Origin: Elusimicrobiota bacterium
GTDB lineage: Bacteria > Elusimicrobiota > Elusimicrobia > 2-01-FULL-59-12 > JACPXA01
Direction: 5' to 3'
Assembly: GCA_016196785.1 (NCBI GenBank)
Contig: JACPXA010000218.1
Coordinates: 1-11,949, forward strand
DNA: 11,949 nucleotides
The notes beneath the pieces are model-generated. The model had not been told where the DNA came from. It worked only from the letters and a program-made list of their open reading frames with translations, and made no database searches. This document shows, piece by piece, positions 1-7,765 of the stretch. Numbering within the stretch: position 1 is the first letter of the stretch; each line of letters begins with the position of its first letter. A program made the translations under genes and the position numbers.

Positions 1-3000
1 ACGGTCTTTTCGATTCTATCAACTATCCAAAACGCCAATAAGCCGCTCTTTAGATCAAGAGATTTGGCATATGTTGATATATCACTTAGTGCTAATCCAA
101 CTGATGGAATTTTAGGGGCCATCCCTATAATCGCATGATCCGTCAAGACCCCCCCTGAGCCTGCCTCCACGGTTACCGGGGCATCGGGCTCGAGCAAGGT
201 CAGGAGTCCTTGAGCTGCGTGGCGACGTTGGATTGTCAGTACTTGGATAGCTCGCTTTCTATCTCTATCAACTAGTCCGACTGTGTACATCAAAGAGGCG
301 TAACTCTGATCGAGGGCGAAGGCGAAACTGTTGGAGGCAACAAACACGACCAGGACCGCGATGATGGTGGACAACGCGCCAAGCACCCGTCCGAAGAACG
401 GTGGTACTACACCTCCTCGAATGCCGCCCGGCCGCCCTCGGACTGGGGGAGTGGGGATCTCCCTCAATGCATGAGTAACTTGAGAAAACACTTCAGTCTG
501 TTGAGGGATCTGTTGACCGAAGTTCAGAGCGACCCTGGACCGCAGTAGTTTATTGATAACCACCCAGGACACACTAATGATCGCTACGATCACCGCTGAT
601 TGGAGAAGGAACTTGATGAGCGGCAAATCGGCAAAGAATCCATGGACTTGCTCCAACCCTGGGATATACGGATAGTAATCAACAATGAACCGTTTGGCCT
701 CAGGAATACTCTTCACCTCGCTGAGAACAAGGGTTTCACCACCGAACATGGGTGGGGTTGTCACGGCTCTTTCTTGCTGGACTGAGGCCGCTTGTTGAAT
801 TTCAGCGGTGGTTTTATAATCCACTTTGACCCTGACTGTCATCATCTGTTCAGGGGCCCCCGCCGCTTGATGGACCATTTGCACAGCAACCTCTTGTACT
901 CGACCATCTGCGTCAACCTTGGGGGTTACGGGACCGATGGAAAATATCGGCGCTAATCCGACTGACAGCAACACCGTGGCCATCGCCTGCTGGAGCCTGC
1001 GGGATTGAGCCGGTCCGAATGTCTTGCGGATCACCCCATGGACCACGTTGAACACCGTCTCAAGGAATCCGTATCTGATGGACGGGTCTTTCGGCGTCGC
1101 TGGGTCCATCAACACTGCCCCCACGCCAGCCACCCCTTCATTCGCGAGGAAGAGTTTCTCACCCGTAAAGAGTTTTTCGAGCGGGGTCTTCTCGCGGACA
1201 AAGACGTCGAGGTACTTGGTGCCATCGGCGGTGTCCAGCTTGGTGATCTTCGGGGCCAGCGAGACATACGACACCTGTTGCTCCTTCATCCGCCGGGCAA
1301 TCCCTGAGGCGTGAAAGCCCCCTGCCAGCAGCACCCCCGTGGAAGCCCCGACGGTCTTCATCCGCGCAAGCAGGTTCGCCACCATGGCGTCATCCCTGGC
1401 CTCGGCTTCCAGATAAAACCGTTCAAAGGGGGTGAGGTCGGTGATGGCCCCCTCACCCTGACCCTCTCCCTCGGAGGGGAGAGGGGATATGACTCCCTTG
1501 CCTCTCCCGTCTGGGGAGAGGCCGACCCGCAGGGTCGGGTGAGGGTCCTTGCCCGTCAGGGGAGAGGGAATAATTTGTGAACCACGTTCAAAGGCCTGTA
1601 CATGCTGTTCAAGGCCCTCGAGGGATATCCGAACCTTTTGCCAGGAAGTCCACTGTTCAGGGGTCAGGCCCAAGTTGACCAACTGGCCGATGAGCCCCAG
1701 TTGCTTGGCGATCATCAGGAGCTGACGTTCCTCAGGCGACTGGGTCAGCTTGGTGAGCGCCGTTTCTTCGGTGTCTGCCAATTCTCGAAATAACGTCTCG
1801 GCGTTAATGCGATCGGCTTGCAGGACGTATTGCACATAGGCTTGCATCGCCGGGTAGCGCTTCAAATCAATACCGTAGTTGGCGCAGACCCCCTGGAGAT
1901 AGCGGTAATACGTGGCATAGGTAATCTGCTCCATCCGATAGGCCACGCTATGCGCCACGAGCTGCGATAACGTGGGCTGATCCAGTTTGGGGACCAATTG
2001 CTCAATCAGGGCTTTGCGTTCCTCTTCAACCGCAGCAAAGTCCAAGGCTTTTTCTTGATGATAGGTTGCCAAAAATTGCTCCATATTCGGTTGTACCGAT
2101 ACCCCTTGGGCCACCAGGGCTTCCACATAGGCCCCAAGGCCGAGCGTCCCCTCCCGATAGGCGCTCACCTGGGCTTCGAAGGTCCGGAGTGCAGGGTTGA
2201 AGCGACCCGCTTTGAGTTGGATGATTGTGGTCTGAAGCGCCTTCAACCGCGCCTGATACGACGGTTGGAGTGCTTTTGACCGTTTCACGGCTTCGACATT
2301 TGCCCGGTAGTGTGCTGGATGATCCACCCCATAGAACTTGTCGGAGTAATCCTCTCGGGCGGTAATCCCCACATAGGAACCAGCGCCCAAGTCACCTTGG
2401 TTGAGGAGGTAGTTGGCGACATCCTTGGTAATCGCCGGGTCCGGGAACGCCCGAAAGGGCTGAAAGTTAAACGGGCCATGGGCGGCCTCGATCCCTACCA
2501 CGCCGACCTTCCCTTGCTCCAAGACGGTTCGTAAGATCGAAGCCAGGTTCAACTGCGCCTCTGGATTGAGATGGACATCCTGAAGGTGAATGATTAATGG
2601 TCGTTGGACATGGCCGGGAGCGAGTTGAATATCCTTTAAGGATCCAAATGCCAAGGGGAGTTCACCCAGGAGGGGGTACCGCTGGAGAACCGCAGGAGAC
2701 ACCTCTGGGGGTAACGAGGGCTTGGGTAACATGTTGGGGGTGATGTTCGCGGGTAAGCCTTGAAGCACAGAGGTCTGGGGTCCTGGCAAGGCCGCGAGGA
2801 GCTGGGTGGCCTTGGCCGGGTCGGAGGAAGCGGCAGCCACCGTTGTGTCATCCAGCGTAGGGGTATTGGCTTGCTCGTCGTGCGTGGCTTGGTACGTCTT
2901 GACGGCTTTCTGGCGTTCTGCCCAGAAACTGGCCTGTGCTAAGGGGGAGGCAACTTGCGAGTAGAGAAAGACCACTGCGGTACTGACGGCCGTGAGCGCT

Positions 3001-3062
3001 GTGGCTCGACGGTACAGGCACCCCAAAAGCTGCCGCAAGATGCGACGGACGATGTTCTCCAT
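1..3062 (-). CDS. Large exported protein with ChaN/TraB-like domain, 3' end outside window
   Basis: I checked every codon of this frame from 3062 to the left edge and found no stop: at least 1020 residues, C-terminus missing. The ATG at 3060-3062 has a strong ribosome site (GGAGGAAC, 4-5 bases upstream). Residues 1-44 look like a signal peptide: basic start, hydrophobic 20-41, A-Q-A before S45. A domain from about 150 to 600 has HLQDVHLNPEAQ (from H159), GIEAAHG (E192) and AGGFHASG (H584). This pattern resembles the ChaN/TraB/EreA-like fold (metal, haem or hydrolase sites). Predicted membrane spans lie at about 821-840 and 893-917. Residues about 498-538 come from an inserted palindromic repeat. 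The frame follows the upstream operon after 190 bases and probably has its own promoter. I do not recognise a named family. The open frame is certain; the domain call is moderate and the function unknown. Confidence -1.
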   Translation of the reverse strand, partial: MENIVRRILRQLLGCLYRRATALTAVSTAVVFLYSQVASPLAQASFWAERQKAVKTYQATHDEQANTPTLDDTTVAAASSDPAKATQLLAALPGPQTSVLQGLPANITPNMLPKPSLPPEVSPAVLQRYPLLGELPLAFGSLKDIQLAPGHVQRPLIIHLQDVHLNPEAQLNLASILRTVLEQGKVGVVGIEAAHGPFNFQPFRAFPDPAITKDVANYLLNQGDLGAGSYVGITAREDYSDKFYGVDHPAHYRANVEAVKRSKALQPSYQARLKALQTTIIQLKAGRFNPALRTFEAQVSAYREGTLGLGAYVEALVAQGVSVQPNMEQFLATYHQEKALDFAAVEEERKALIEQLVPKLDQPTLSQLVAHSVAYRMEQITYATYYRYLQGVCANYGIDLKRYPAMQAYVQYVLQADRINAETLFRELADTEETALTKLTQSPEERQLLMIAKQLGLIGQLVNLGLTPEQWTSWQKVRISLEGLEQHVQAFERGSQIIPSPLTGKDPHPTLRVGLSPDGRGKGVISPLPSEGEGQGEGAITDLTPFERFYLEAEARDDAMVANLLARMKTVGASTGVLLAGGFHASGIARRMKEQQVSYVSLAPKITKLDTADGTKYLDVFVREKTPLEKLFTGEKLFLANEGVAGVGAVLMDPATPKDPSIRYGFLETVFNVVHGVIRKTFGPAQSRRLQQAMATVLLSVGLAPIFSIGPVTPKVDADGRVQEVAVQMVHQAAGAPEQMMTVRVKVDYKTTAEIQQAASVQQERAVTTPPMFGGETLVLSEVKSIPEAKRFIVDYYPYIPGLEQVHGFFADLPLIKFLLQSAVIVAIISVSWVVINKLLRSRVALNFGQQIPQQTEVFSQVTHALREIPTPPVRGRPGGIRGGVVPPFFGRVLGALSTIIAVLVVFVASNSFAFALDQSYASLMYTVGLVDRDRKRAIQVLTIQRRHAAQGLLTLLEPDAPVTVEAGSGGVLTDHAIIGMAPKIPSVGLALSDISTYAKSLDLKSGLLAFWIVDRIEKT
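1448..1570. repeat. Palindromic repeat inserted in frame within the large exported protein gene
   Basis: A GC-rich element of about 123 bases made of stacked hairpins. CCCTCTCCC (1462-1470) pairs with GGGAGAGGG (1477-1485); CCTCTCCC (1501-1508) pairs with GGGAGAGG (1514-1521); CCGACCC (1522-1528) pairs with GGGTCGG (1532-1538). The outer CCCTCACCC (1450-1458) has an inverted copy, GGGTGAGGG (1537-1545). Its first 22 bases (1449-1470) recur exactly at 9707-9728. Its length is close to a multiple of three and the host frame stays open, adding about 41 Pro/Gly/Ser/Glu-rich residues between helical-looking flanks. The boundaries are my estimate. Confidence -1.
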
Positions 3063-3101
3063 AGCTGTTCCTCCGACGGAAGTAGTCTTCAAGGCACTCA
3101 T

Positions 3102-3110
3102 AGTGTAGCA
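3102..3110 (-). promoter_or_regulatory. Candidate extended -10 promoter for the large exported protein gene
   Basis: Read on the minus strand the sequence is TGC-TACACT, an extended -10 (TGn before a 4/6 match to TATAAT). It would start a transcript about 33 bases before the ATG at 3062. There is no good -35 box 17 bases upstream, which fits an activator-dependent promoter. Three 11-base direct repeats lie just upstream. This is a motif match only. Confidence -1.
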
Positions 3111-3140
3111 GAAGTGGGATTAAGATTTCCTTTCCAACTT

Positions 3141-3167
3141 GTAAATTTTTGGTAAATTTTTGGTAAA
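3141..3167 (-). promoter_or_regulatory. Three direct repeats at 11-base spacing, possible activator site
   Basis: On the minus strand TTTAC occurs three times at exact 11-base intervals (plus-strand GTAAA at 3141, 3152 and 3163), with AAAAA linkers after the first two copies. One helical turn between direct half-sites is typical of OmpR/PhoB-type response regulators. The repeats lie about 45-70 bases upstream of the predicted transcription start of the large exported protein gene, a usual activator position. The regulator is not identified. Confidence -1.
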
Positions 3168-3232
3168 CAGTGCATTGTAGTGCGTTTTTTGGCTGTCTGT
3201 GGAGTGGAAACCGACCTTTCAGGAACGCCGAA

Positions 3233-3246
3233 TTACAGGAATGTAA
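3233..3246. other. Small dyad between the arsenate reductase gene and the large exported protein gene
   Basis: TTACA-GGAA-TGTAA is a perfect 5-base inverted repeat with a 4-base centre, 7 bases beyond the TAG of the arsenate reductase gene. It could be a weak operator or an mRNA-end hairpin. It has no T-tract on the minus strand, so it is not a standard intrinsic terminator. Chance occurrence is possible. Confidence -1.
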
Positions 3247-3252
3247 AAACAG

Positions 3253-3942
3253 CTAGTCAATACGGCTCAAAAAGACTTTGATCTCTTTCACCGTTTGGAG
3301 GTCACCGTGTCGTTCTGCGACGGTTAACCCCTGCTGAAGGACCCGCTGGGCTTCTACAGATTTGCCCTCTTGGATGAGGCTTTTCCCTAATTCTCGATAC
3401 CCCGAAGAATACTCTGGGTTCAACCGAACGGCTTCGCGAAAGGTCTCTGTGGCACGGGTAAAAAGACCTACTTTCGTATATTCCAGGCCCATGCCATAGT
3501 GCGAAAGGGTGTCGTTTGGATCTTTCTGTAGTAACGCTTTGAACTGCTCGATTCGTTTAATGCTGGTGAAGAGGGTGCTCACGTGGCGTTCGATCTCATC
3601 GCGAATTCTTCGGACTGTCTCGATGGGTTGTTGTTTAGGGTTGTCAATCGTCCAGTCCACCCGACCCTGCGCGGGGACGATCGGACAGGCATCGCCACAC
3701 CCCATGGTGGCGACGTAATCAAATGATGGCACCGGCAGATCCCGAAATCCTTTCGAATGATGGGTGGAGATGTCAATCCCCTTCTCTTTCATGGCCTCCA
3801 CGGCGACTGGGTTGAGGCGACCGGAGGGGGTGGACCCGGCACTATACACCTCGGCAAACCCTTTCCCTATGACTTTGCCGAATCCTTCCGCCATCTGACT
3901 CCGACCAGCATTTTCTACACAGACAAATAGCACCGTGATCAT
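3253..3942 (-). CDS. Arsenate reductase (LMW protein tyrosine phosphatase type) fused to TPR domain
   Basis: Residues 1-125 match thioredoxin-type ArsC/LMW phosphatase. The P-loop C8-VENAG-R14-S is followed by QMAEGFG, then a second Cys pair in MGCGDACP (C82, C86) and the closing RRIRDEIERHV. C8, C82 and C86 could relay electrons as in thioredoxin-coupled ArsC, giving arsenate to arsenite reduction in the cytoplasm. Residues 130-229 are a separate domain with about two tetratricopeptide repeats (144-176 and 177-213: GMGLEYTKVGLF, ATETFREAVRLNP). ArsC proteins usually end near residue 130-145, so the TPR tail is an extra protein-binding module. The ATG has AGGAGA 6 bases upstream. It is the last gene of the operon, 31 bases after the GT2 gene. 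The alternative is a phosphotyrosine phosphatase controlling polysaccharide export, which also occurs in glycosyltransferase loci. Confidence -1.
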   Translation of the reverse strand: MITVLFVCVENAGRSQMAEGFGKVIGKGFAEVYSAGSTPSGRLNPVAVEAMKEKGIDISTHHSKGFRDLPVPSFDYVATMGCGDACPIVPAQGRVDWTIDNPKQQPIETVRRIRDEIERHVSTLFTSIKRIEQFKALLQKDPNDTLSHYGMGLEYTKVGLFTRATETFREAVRLNPEYSSGYRELGKSLIQEGKSVEAQRVLQQGLTVAERHGDLQTVKEIKVFLSRID

Positions 3943-3973
3943 CTTAGATCTCCTGAAAAGTTTCTACGTCCTT

Positions 3974-4750
3974 CTATCTAAATCGGCGAGCGCCAAAACA
4001 CCCGCCCCGAAGCCTCCAATCCAACCATACATTTTTAAACACGACCGCGAGGATCTTAGCACCCGCCCGCATAGTGCCTGTCAATGTCCCTGAAATCTTG
4101 GAACGGCCCACTGCCCGGGGGCGATACCGGACCGGGACTTCCACCACTCTGAGCCCCCACCGCACCGCTTGGAGCTGCATCTCAATGTTCCAGCCAAAGG
4201 TGGGATCGGCGAGGTGAAGCCGTTTCAGCACCTCCACTCGAATCGCTCGGAATGGCCCCAAATCTGTAAACCGAGCCCCGTAGAACCAGCGAATAAGCCA
4301 GCAGGTCAGCCAATTCCCAAACCGCTGCTGCGGGAAGAGCGCCTCTTGGGGTGCATGACCGAGGATGCGCGAGCCGATAACAAGGTCAGCGTTCCCCTCT
4401 CGAATCGGCGCTACCAGCGCCGGCAAATCCTCCGGAAAATCCGAGTGATCCCCATCGAGGAACACAACGACATCTGTTCCCGGCTCTAGTGCGGTGAGCC
4501 CGGCTTGACACGCCCGCCCGTATCCACGTCTCGGCTCGCTCACCACGCGGGCTCCGGCTTGAGTCGCTACATCAGCCGTCCGATCGGTCGAACCATTATC
4601 CACCACGATGACTTGGGACACGAGAGAGCTGGGCAGCTCCCGCAACACCAACGGCAGCGCCTCCTCTTCGTTTAAGACCGGGATGATCACGGCGACCTTC
4701 CATGATGTCCCTCCCTTTTTCAAAGGGAGGTCAGGAGGGATTTTCACCAC
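3974..4750 (-). CDS. GT2 glycosyltransferase, dolichyl-phosphate mannose synthase-like
   Basis: 258 residues with a GT-A fold. The nucleotide-binding strand is VAVIIPVLNEEEALP (19-33), followed by VVDNGSTDRT (49-58). The metal-binding DGD lies at 99-101, then SRILG (127-131), TDLGPFRAI (162-170) and GRSKISGT (215-222). This pattern fits enzymes that move a sugar from a nucleotide donor to a polyprenyl phosphate. There is no C-terminal membrane domain, so it is probably cytoplasmic or membrane-associated. The start is GTG at 4750. Residues about 3-15 are encoded by one arm of a palindromic repeat (4708-4744), so the N-terminus is atypical and the ancestral start may have been lost. It begins 12 bases after the GT-C stop and could supply that enzyme with a lipid-linked sugar (inference). 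Confidence -1.
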   Translation of the reverse strand: MVKIPPDLPLKKGGTSWKVAVIIPVLNEEEALPLVLRELPSSLVSQVIVVDNGSTDRTADVATQAGARVVSEPRRGYGRACQAGLTALEPGTDVVVFLDGDHSDFPEDLPALVAPIREGNADLVIGSRILGHAPQEALFPQQRFGNWLTCWLIRWFYGARFTDLGPFRAIRVEVLKRLHLADPTFGWNIEMQLQAVRWGLRVVEVPVRYRPRAVGRSKISGTLTGTMRAGAKILAVVFKNVWLDWRLRGGCFGARRFR

Positions 4751-4789
4751 GCCAAATCCCCCTCAATCCCCCTTTGTCAAAGGGGGAGA
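4708..4789. repeat. Inverted pair of hairpin repeats spanning a gene junction
   Basis: Arm 1 (4708-4744) and arm 2 (4754-4789) are imperfect inverted copies of each other, separated by about 9 bases. Each contains its own hairpin around TTTxxCAAA (CCCTCCC/GGGAGG and CCCCCTTT/AAAGGGGG). Similar AATCCCCCT...AAAGGGGGA elements are common intergenic repeats in many bacteria (from memory). Here the element encodes the last ~9 residues and stop of the GT-C gene, a G-rich ribosome-site-like stretch, and residues 3-15 of the next GT2 gene. Confidence -1.
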
Positions 4790-6163
4790 GATGCACATCT
4801 GCGGGAGGGGGGTCAGTCGGCGGAGCCACGGCCAGAGGAGCGCCATATAGAGCGGCACGTACTCCACCACCCGTACCCACGGATCCAACTCCCAGGTTTT
4901 TGTTAGGTCGTATCGGAGGAGGACCACATAGGACAACACGACTAACCCGGAAAACAGGATCCACCCAGGCCGAGGGTAGAAACAGAGAAACGGGATAATC
5001 CAAACCACGTACCACGGGTGCACGACCGGTGAGCACAAGAGCCCTGCTCCTAACATCACAAAGGCGTACCATAAGAGTCCGCGTTCCTGGCGGTGGATCA
5101 CCAGCCAGACCCCCGACAACAAGAGTTCTATTCCTAGAATTGTTTTGGTCAACGCGCCATTCACCAGCACCCTCTGGGCAAGATCAAAGAGCCCAGCGTT
5201 GAAGGTCCAATGGGTTCCGTAATGGAAACTGCCTTGTAGGAGCCAGCGGCTCGCTCCCAGAAAAGGAAGCCACCCAAGCCCGATCACCACGCAAAAGAGG
5301 AGCAGAGAACTTCCTTGCAGGTGACGCTCCGGGGGTTGCGGACTGATGCCCCTACGTTTCCAGACTGTCAAGGGAAGGAGGGTGAAGAGCGGGATCCATT
5401 TGGTGAGCGTGCCGATGGCCATGGCCACGGTCGCCCCAGCCGTGAAGCGTCGTCGTTGCCACAGCCACACCCCCAGGAGCAGCCAGAAGATCCCCCAACT
5501 ATCGTTGTGACCGGATCCTGCGAACTCTACCAAAACGAGCGGATTCCAGGCATAGACCGTGATCCACCGGGGGTCCCTCCCCCAGACTGGGAGCATTAGC
5601 AGCAAGAGTCCAAGCACCGCAACATCCCCGATAAGGAAAAGGAACTTTTGACTGAAAATTGTCGGGGACAGCCACGCCGCCAGCCGATACAGCCCTTGCA
5701 TGGCCGGGGGATAGATGCTGCGGACGTGCTTGTTGTTGATCCCGGTATAGTGCTCGTTGCGGAGGAAGCTCAAGGCTGGGTCATTGGGAGGAGACTCGTA
5801 GGGGTTGAACCCCGCAAGCTGGACTCGGCCTTCCCAGAGATAGCGGTAGATGTCATCTGAAAGCGATGGGGGTGAGAAGCACAGCGCCCCCCGGCACAGG
5901 CCGGCGACCGCAAGGATAATACCCATCCCCCTCGTCCATCGCGGTCGAGGAGGTCCAGAGGAGGCAAGAGGAGGTGGAACCTCACGCGAGTCGCTCCAGA
6001 CAAGACAGAGCGCGATCCCATAGAGCGCGAAGGCGCCACCAAACCAGCCTAAGAAGGGGAGGACGTGCTGTCGGAGCGGTCCCAGTGTCGCAATCCGTGC
6101 GATGACGAGGCTTAGGAACCCGCCCACAAAGCCAAAACCAGCAACTGCGCGAAGAGGAGTCAT
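4763..6163 (-). CDS. Polytopic GT-C/GT87-like (mannosyl)transferase
   Basis: 466 residues with many hydrophobic segments over the whole length. A conserved loop after the second or third segment has the acidic pair D103-D104 in LSDDIYRYLWEGR, then GFNPYESPP (118-126) and SIYPP (149-153). This is characteristic of lipid-phosphate-sugar-dependent GT-C enzymes such as the DUF2029/GT87 and MptB-type alpha-mannosyltransferases. Such enzymes sit in the cytoplasmic membrane and act on the outer face using polyprenyl-phosphate sugars. The adjacent DPM-like GT2 could make that donor. The ATG at 6163 has no clear ribosome site, so translation may be coupled to the upstream gene 49 bases away. The tail ISPPLTKGD and stop come from a palindromic repeat. 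Family assignment is fairly sure; the sugar and acceptor are unknown. Confidence -1.
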   Translation of the reverse strand: MTPLRAVAGFGFVGGFLSLVIARIATLGPLRQHVLPFLGWFGGAFALYGIALCLVWSDSREVPPPLASSGPPRPRWTRGMGIILAVAGLCRGALCFSPPSLSDDIYRYLWEGRVQLAGFNPYESPPNDPALSFLRNEHYTGINNKHVRSIYPPAMQGLYRLAAWLSPTIFSQKFLFLIGDVAVLGLLLLMLPVWGRDPRWITVYAWNPLVLVEFAGSGHNDSWGIFWLLLGVWLWQRRRFTAGATVAMAIGTLTKWIPLFTLLPLTVWKRRGISPQPPERHLQGSSLLLFCVVIGLGWLPFLGASRWLLQGSFHYGTHWTFNAGLFDLAQRVLVNGALTKTILGIELLLSGVWLVIHRQERGLLWYAFVMLGAGLLCSPVVHPWYVVWIIPFLCFYPRPGWILFSGLVVLSYVVLLRYDLTKTWELDPWVRVVEYVPLYMALLWPWLRRLTPLPQMCISPPLTKGD

Positions 6164-6212
6164 GGACAGGAGAAAAAGGGGGGACGGCGGAACTTAGAAA
6201 GCCGAACGTTAA

Positions 6213-7685
6213 CTACGTCCCTTTGTCGGCATGGACAGCAGAAAGGACTGCGACATAGGCAAAGCCAATGAGGAAGAGGGTTGAGAAGGGGAGCGCGACC
6301 CAATTCGCCGTCCCCACCGCCACCCCACAGGCGAGCAGGGAGTAGACACAGAACAAGGCCTCTCCACCGATGAGACGACCCTGCATACTACGGTACCGTT
6401 TGTGCTTCCAGTCGTCTCTGGCGGATTCGATCCGGTACTTGGCGGTCCGGCAGAACTCGCCGGAGTACCCACACAGCGCTTGCCACACCCCCTTGGCGTT
6501 GTTCAGACACATCCCAATGCCTAAGCTCATGAGCGCCGGGAGGTCCCGAAGCCGCCATGGCTTCCCCGGGGAAACCTCTGACTGCGTGACCAGATAGAAA
6601 CATACGATTGAGAAGGAAGTTGAGAGGAAAGCCCCCAGCTCGAGGGCTGAGGCGTATGGGGACCACGGTACCAGGTGGCGGATCCAGAGGGCCGGCCCTA
6701 CTAAGAGCGCCAGCGCCGCCATCAGCAGATAGCCAACGTTGGCGGTGAGGTGGACGGTGGCTTCGAGTTTCACGGAGAGAGAGAGGTCACTCCGCCAAAT
6801 TTTGGGAAGCAACTTCTTCGCGGTCTGCATCGCCCCTTTGGTCCAGCGGTGCTGCTGGGATTTGAAGGCGTGGACGTCCACCGGCAGCTCCGCTGGACAG
6901 ATGACCTCGGGAAGGAAAAGGAACCGCCAGCCGGCGAGCTGAGCGCGGTAGGAGAGATCGAGGTCTTCCGTGAGGGTATCGTGCTGCCACCCCCCGGCCG
7001 ACTCAATCGCCGACCGCCGCCACACCCCGGCGGTCCCGTTGAAATTGAAGAAGGCGCCGCTGCGGTTCCGCGCGGTATGCTCTAGCACAAAGTGGCCATC
7101 CAGGAACAGGGCTTGGATGCGTGTCAATAGGGAATAGTCGGCGTTCAAGTGGGACCATCGGGTCTGCACCATCCCGATCTGAGGGTCTTGGAAGTGGGGG
7201 ATCGTATCTTTAAGGAAGGTGGGGGGAGGGACAAAATCTGCGTCAAACACCGCGATGAATTCTCCTCGGGCGGTCCGTACCCCTTCAGCGAGCGCCCCGG
7301 CCTTGAACCCTACCCGATTGGGACGATGCAAATAGTGAACCTTCACACCGGCTGCCTGCTGTTTGGCCACCGTAGCTTGGGCAATGGCGGTGGTCTCATC
7401 GGTGGAGTCATCCAGCACCTGGACCTCCAAGCAATCCCGTGGGTAGTCCAGGTCGCATACCCGATTAATCAACCGTTTCACCACGTATTGTTCATTGAAG
7501 ATGGGAAGTTGCACGGTCACCTTGGGCCAGATGGCAGGTTGGCTGGGTCTCGGCAAGGGGGGGGCCCACTTGTAGTAGCGATAATAGAGGTACAGAATCC
7601 AATACCGGTGTAGCCCGTAGAGTGACAGGATAAAGAGGATGACGATATAGAAGGTCAAGATAAGTGTGGCGATAGTGGACATCAC
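6213..7685 (-). CDS. Processive membrane GT2 glycosyltransferase, cellulose/mannan synthase-like
   Basis: 490 residues. An N-terminal membrane span (about 5-27) is followed by a cytosolic GT-A domain: VTVQLPIFNE (56-65), LDDSTDET (91-98), FDADF (147-151), TEDLDLSYRA (239-248) and the Q-x-x-R-W motif (277-281). About four membrane spans follow at 310-335, 350-367, 440-460 and 464-485. D-DxD-D-QxxRW is the signature of processive beta-glycosyltransferases such as BcsA, CslA and related GT2 enzymes that make and extrude a chain. There is no PilZ domain or BcsB partner in the window, and the length is nearer to CslA-like or glucosylceramide/mannan synthases than to BcsA. Start: GTG at 7685, or the ATG immediately after it at 7682; only a weak ribosome site is visible and eight A/T bases precede the start. 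Product unknown. Confidence -1.
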   Translation of the reverse strand: MMSTIATLILTFYIVILFILSLYGLHRYWILYLYYRYYKWAPPLPRPSQPAIWPKVTVQLPIFNEQYVVKRLINRVCDLDYPRDCLEVQVLDDSTDETTAIAQATVAKQQAAGVKVHYLHRPNRVGFKAGALAEGVRTARGEFIAVFDADFVPPPTFLKDTIPHFQDPQIGMVQTRWSHLNADYSLLTRIQALFLDGHFVLEHTARNRSGAFFNFNGTAGVWRRSAIESAGGWQHDTLTEDLDLSYRAQLAGWRFLFLPEVICPAELPVDVHAFKSQQHRWTKGAMQTAKKLLPKIWRSDLSLSVKLEATVHLTANVGYLLMAALALLVGPALWIRHLVPWSPYASALELGAFLSTSFSIVCFYLVTQSEVSPGKPWRLRDLPALMSLGIGMCLNNAKGVWQALCGYSGEFCRTAKYRIESARDDWKHKRYRSMQGRLIGGEALFCVYSLLACGVAVGTANWVALPFSTLFLIGFAYVAVLSAVHADKGT

Positions 7686-7765
7686 AAAAAAAACTCGGAT
7701 TCAACCCTTTCTCTCAACCCCTGGGCTGGATCCGCCATGACGTTGAGACGCCGGCTACATTAACT

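Noticed and set aside
1448..1570. CRISPR-like or intrinsic terminator array
   Set aside because: The repeats are nested hairpins rather than regularly spaced units with unique spacers. There is no T-tract, and the frame is translated through.
3063..3101. In-frame ATG 13 codons upstream (3101) as start of the large exported protein
   Set aside because: No ribosome site precedes it, and it lies almost at the predicted -10. The ATG at 3062 has GGAGGAAC and begins a normal signal peptide.
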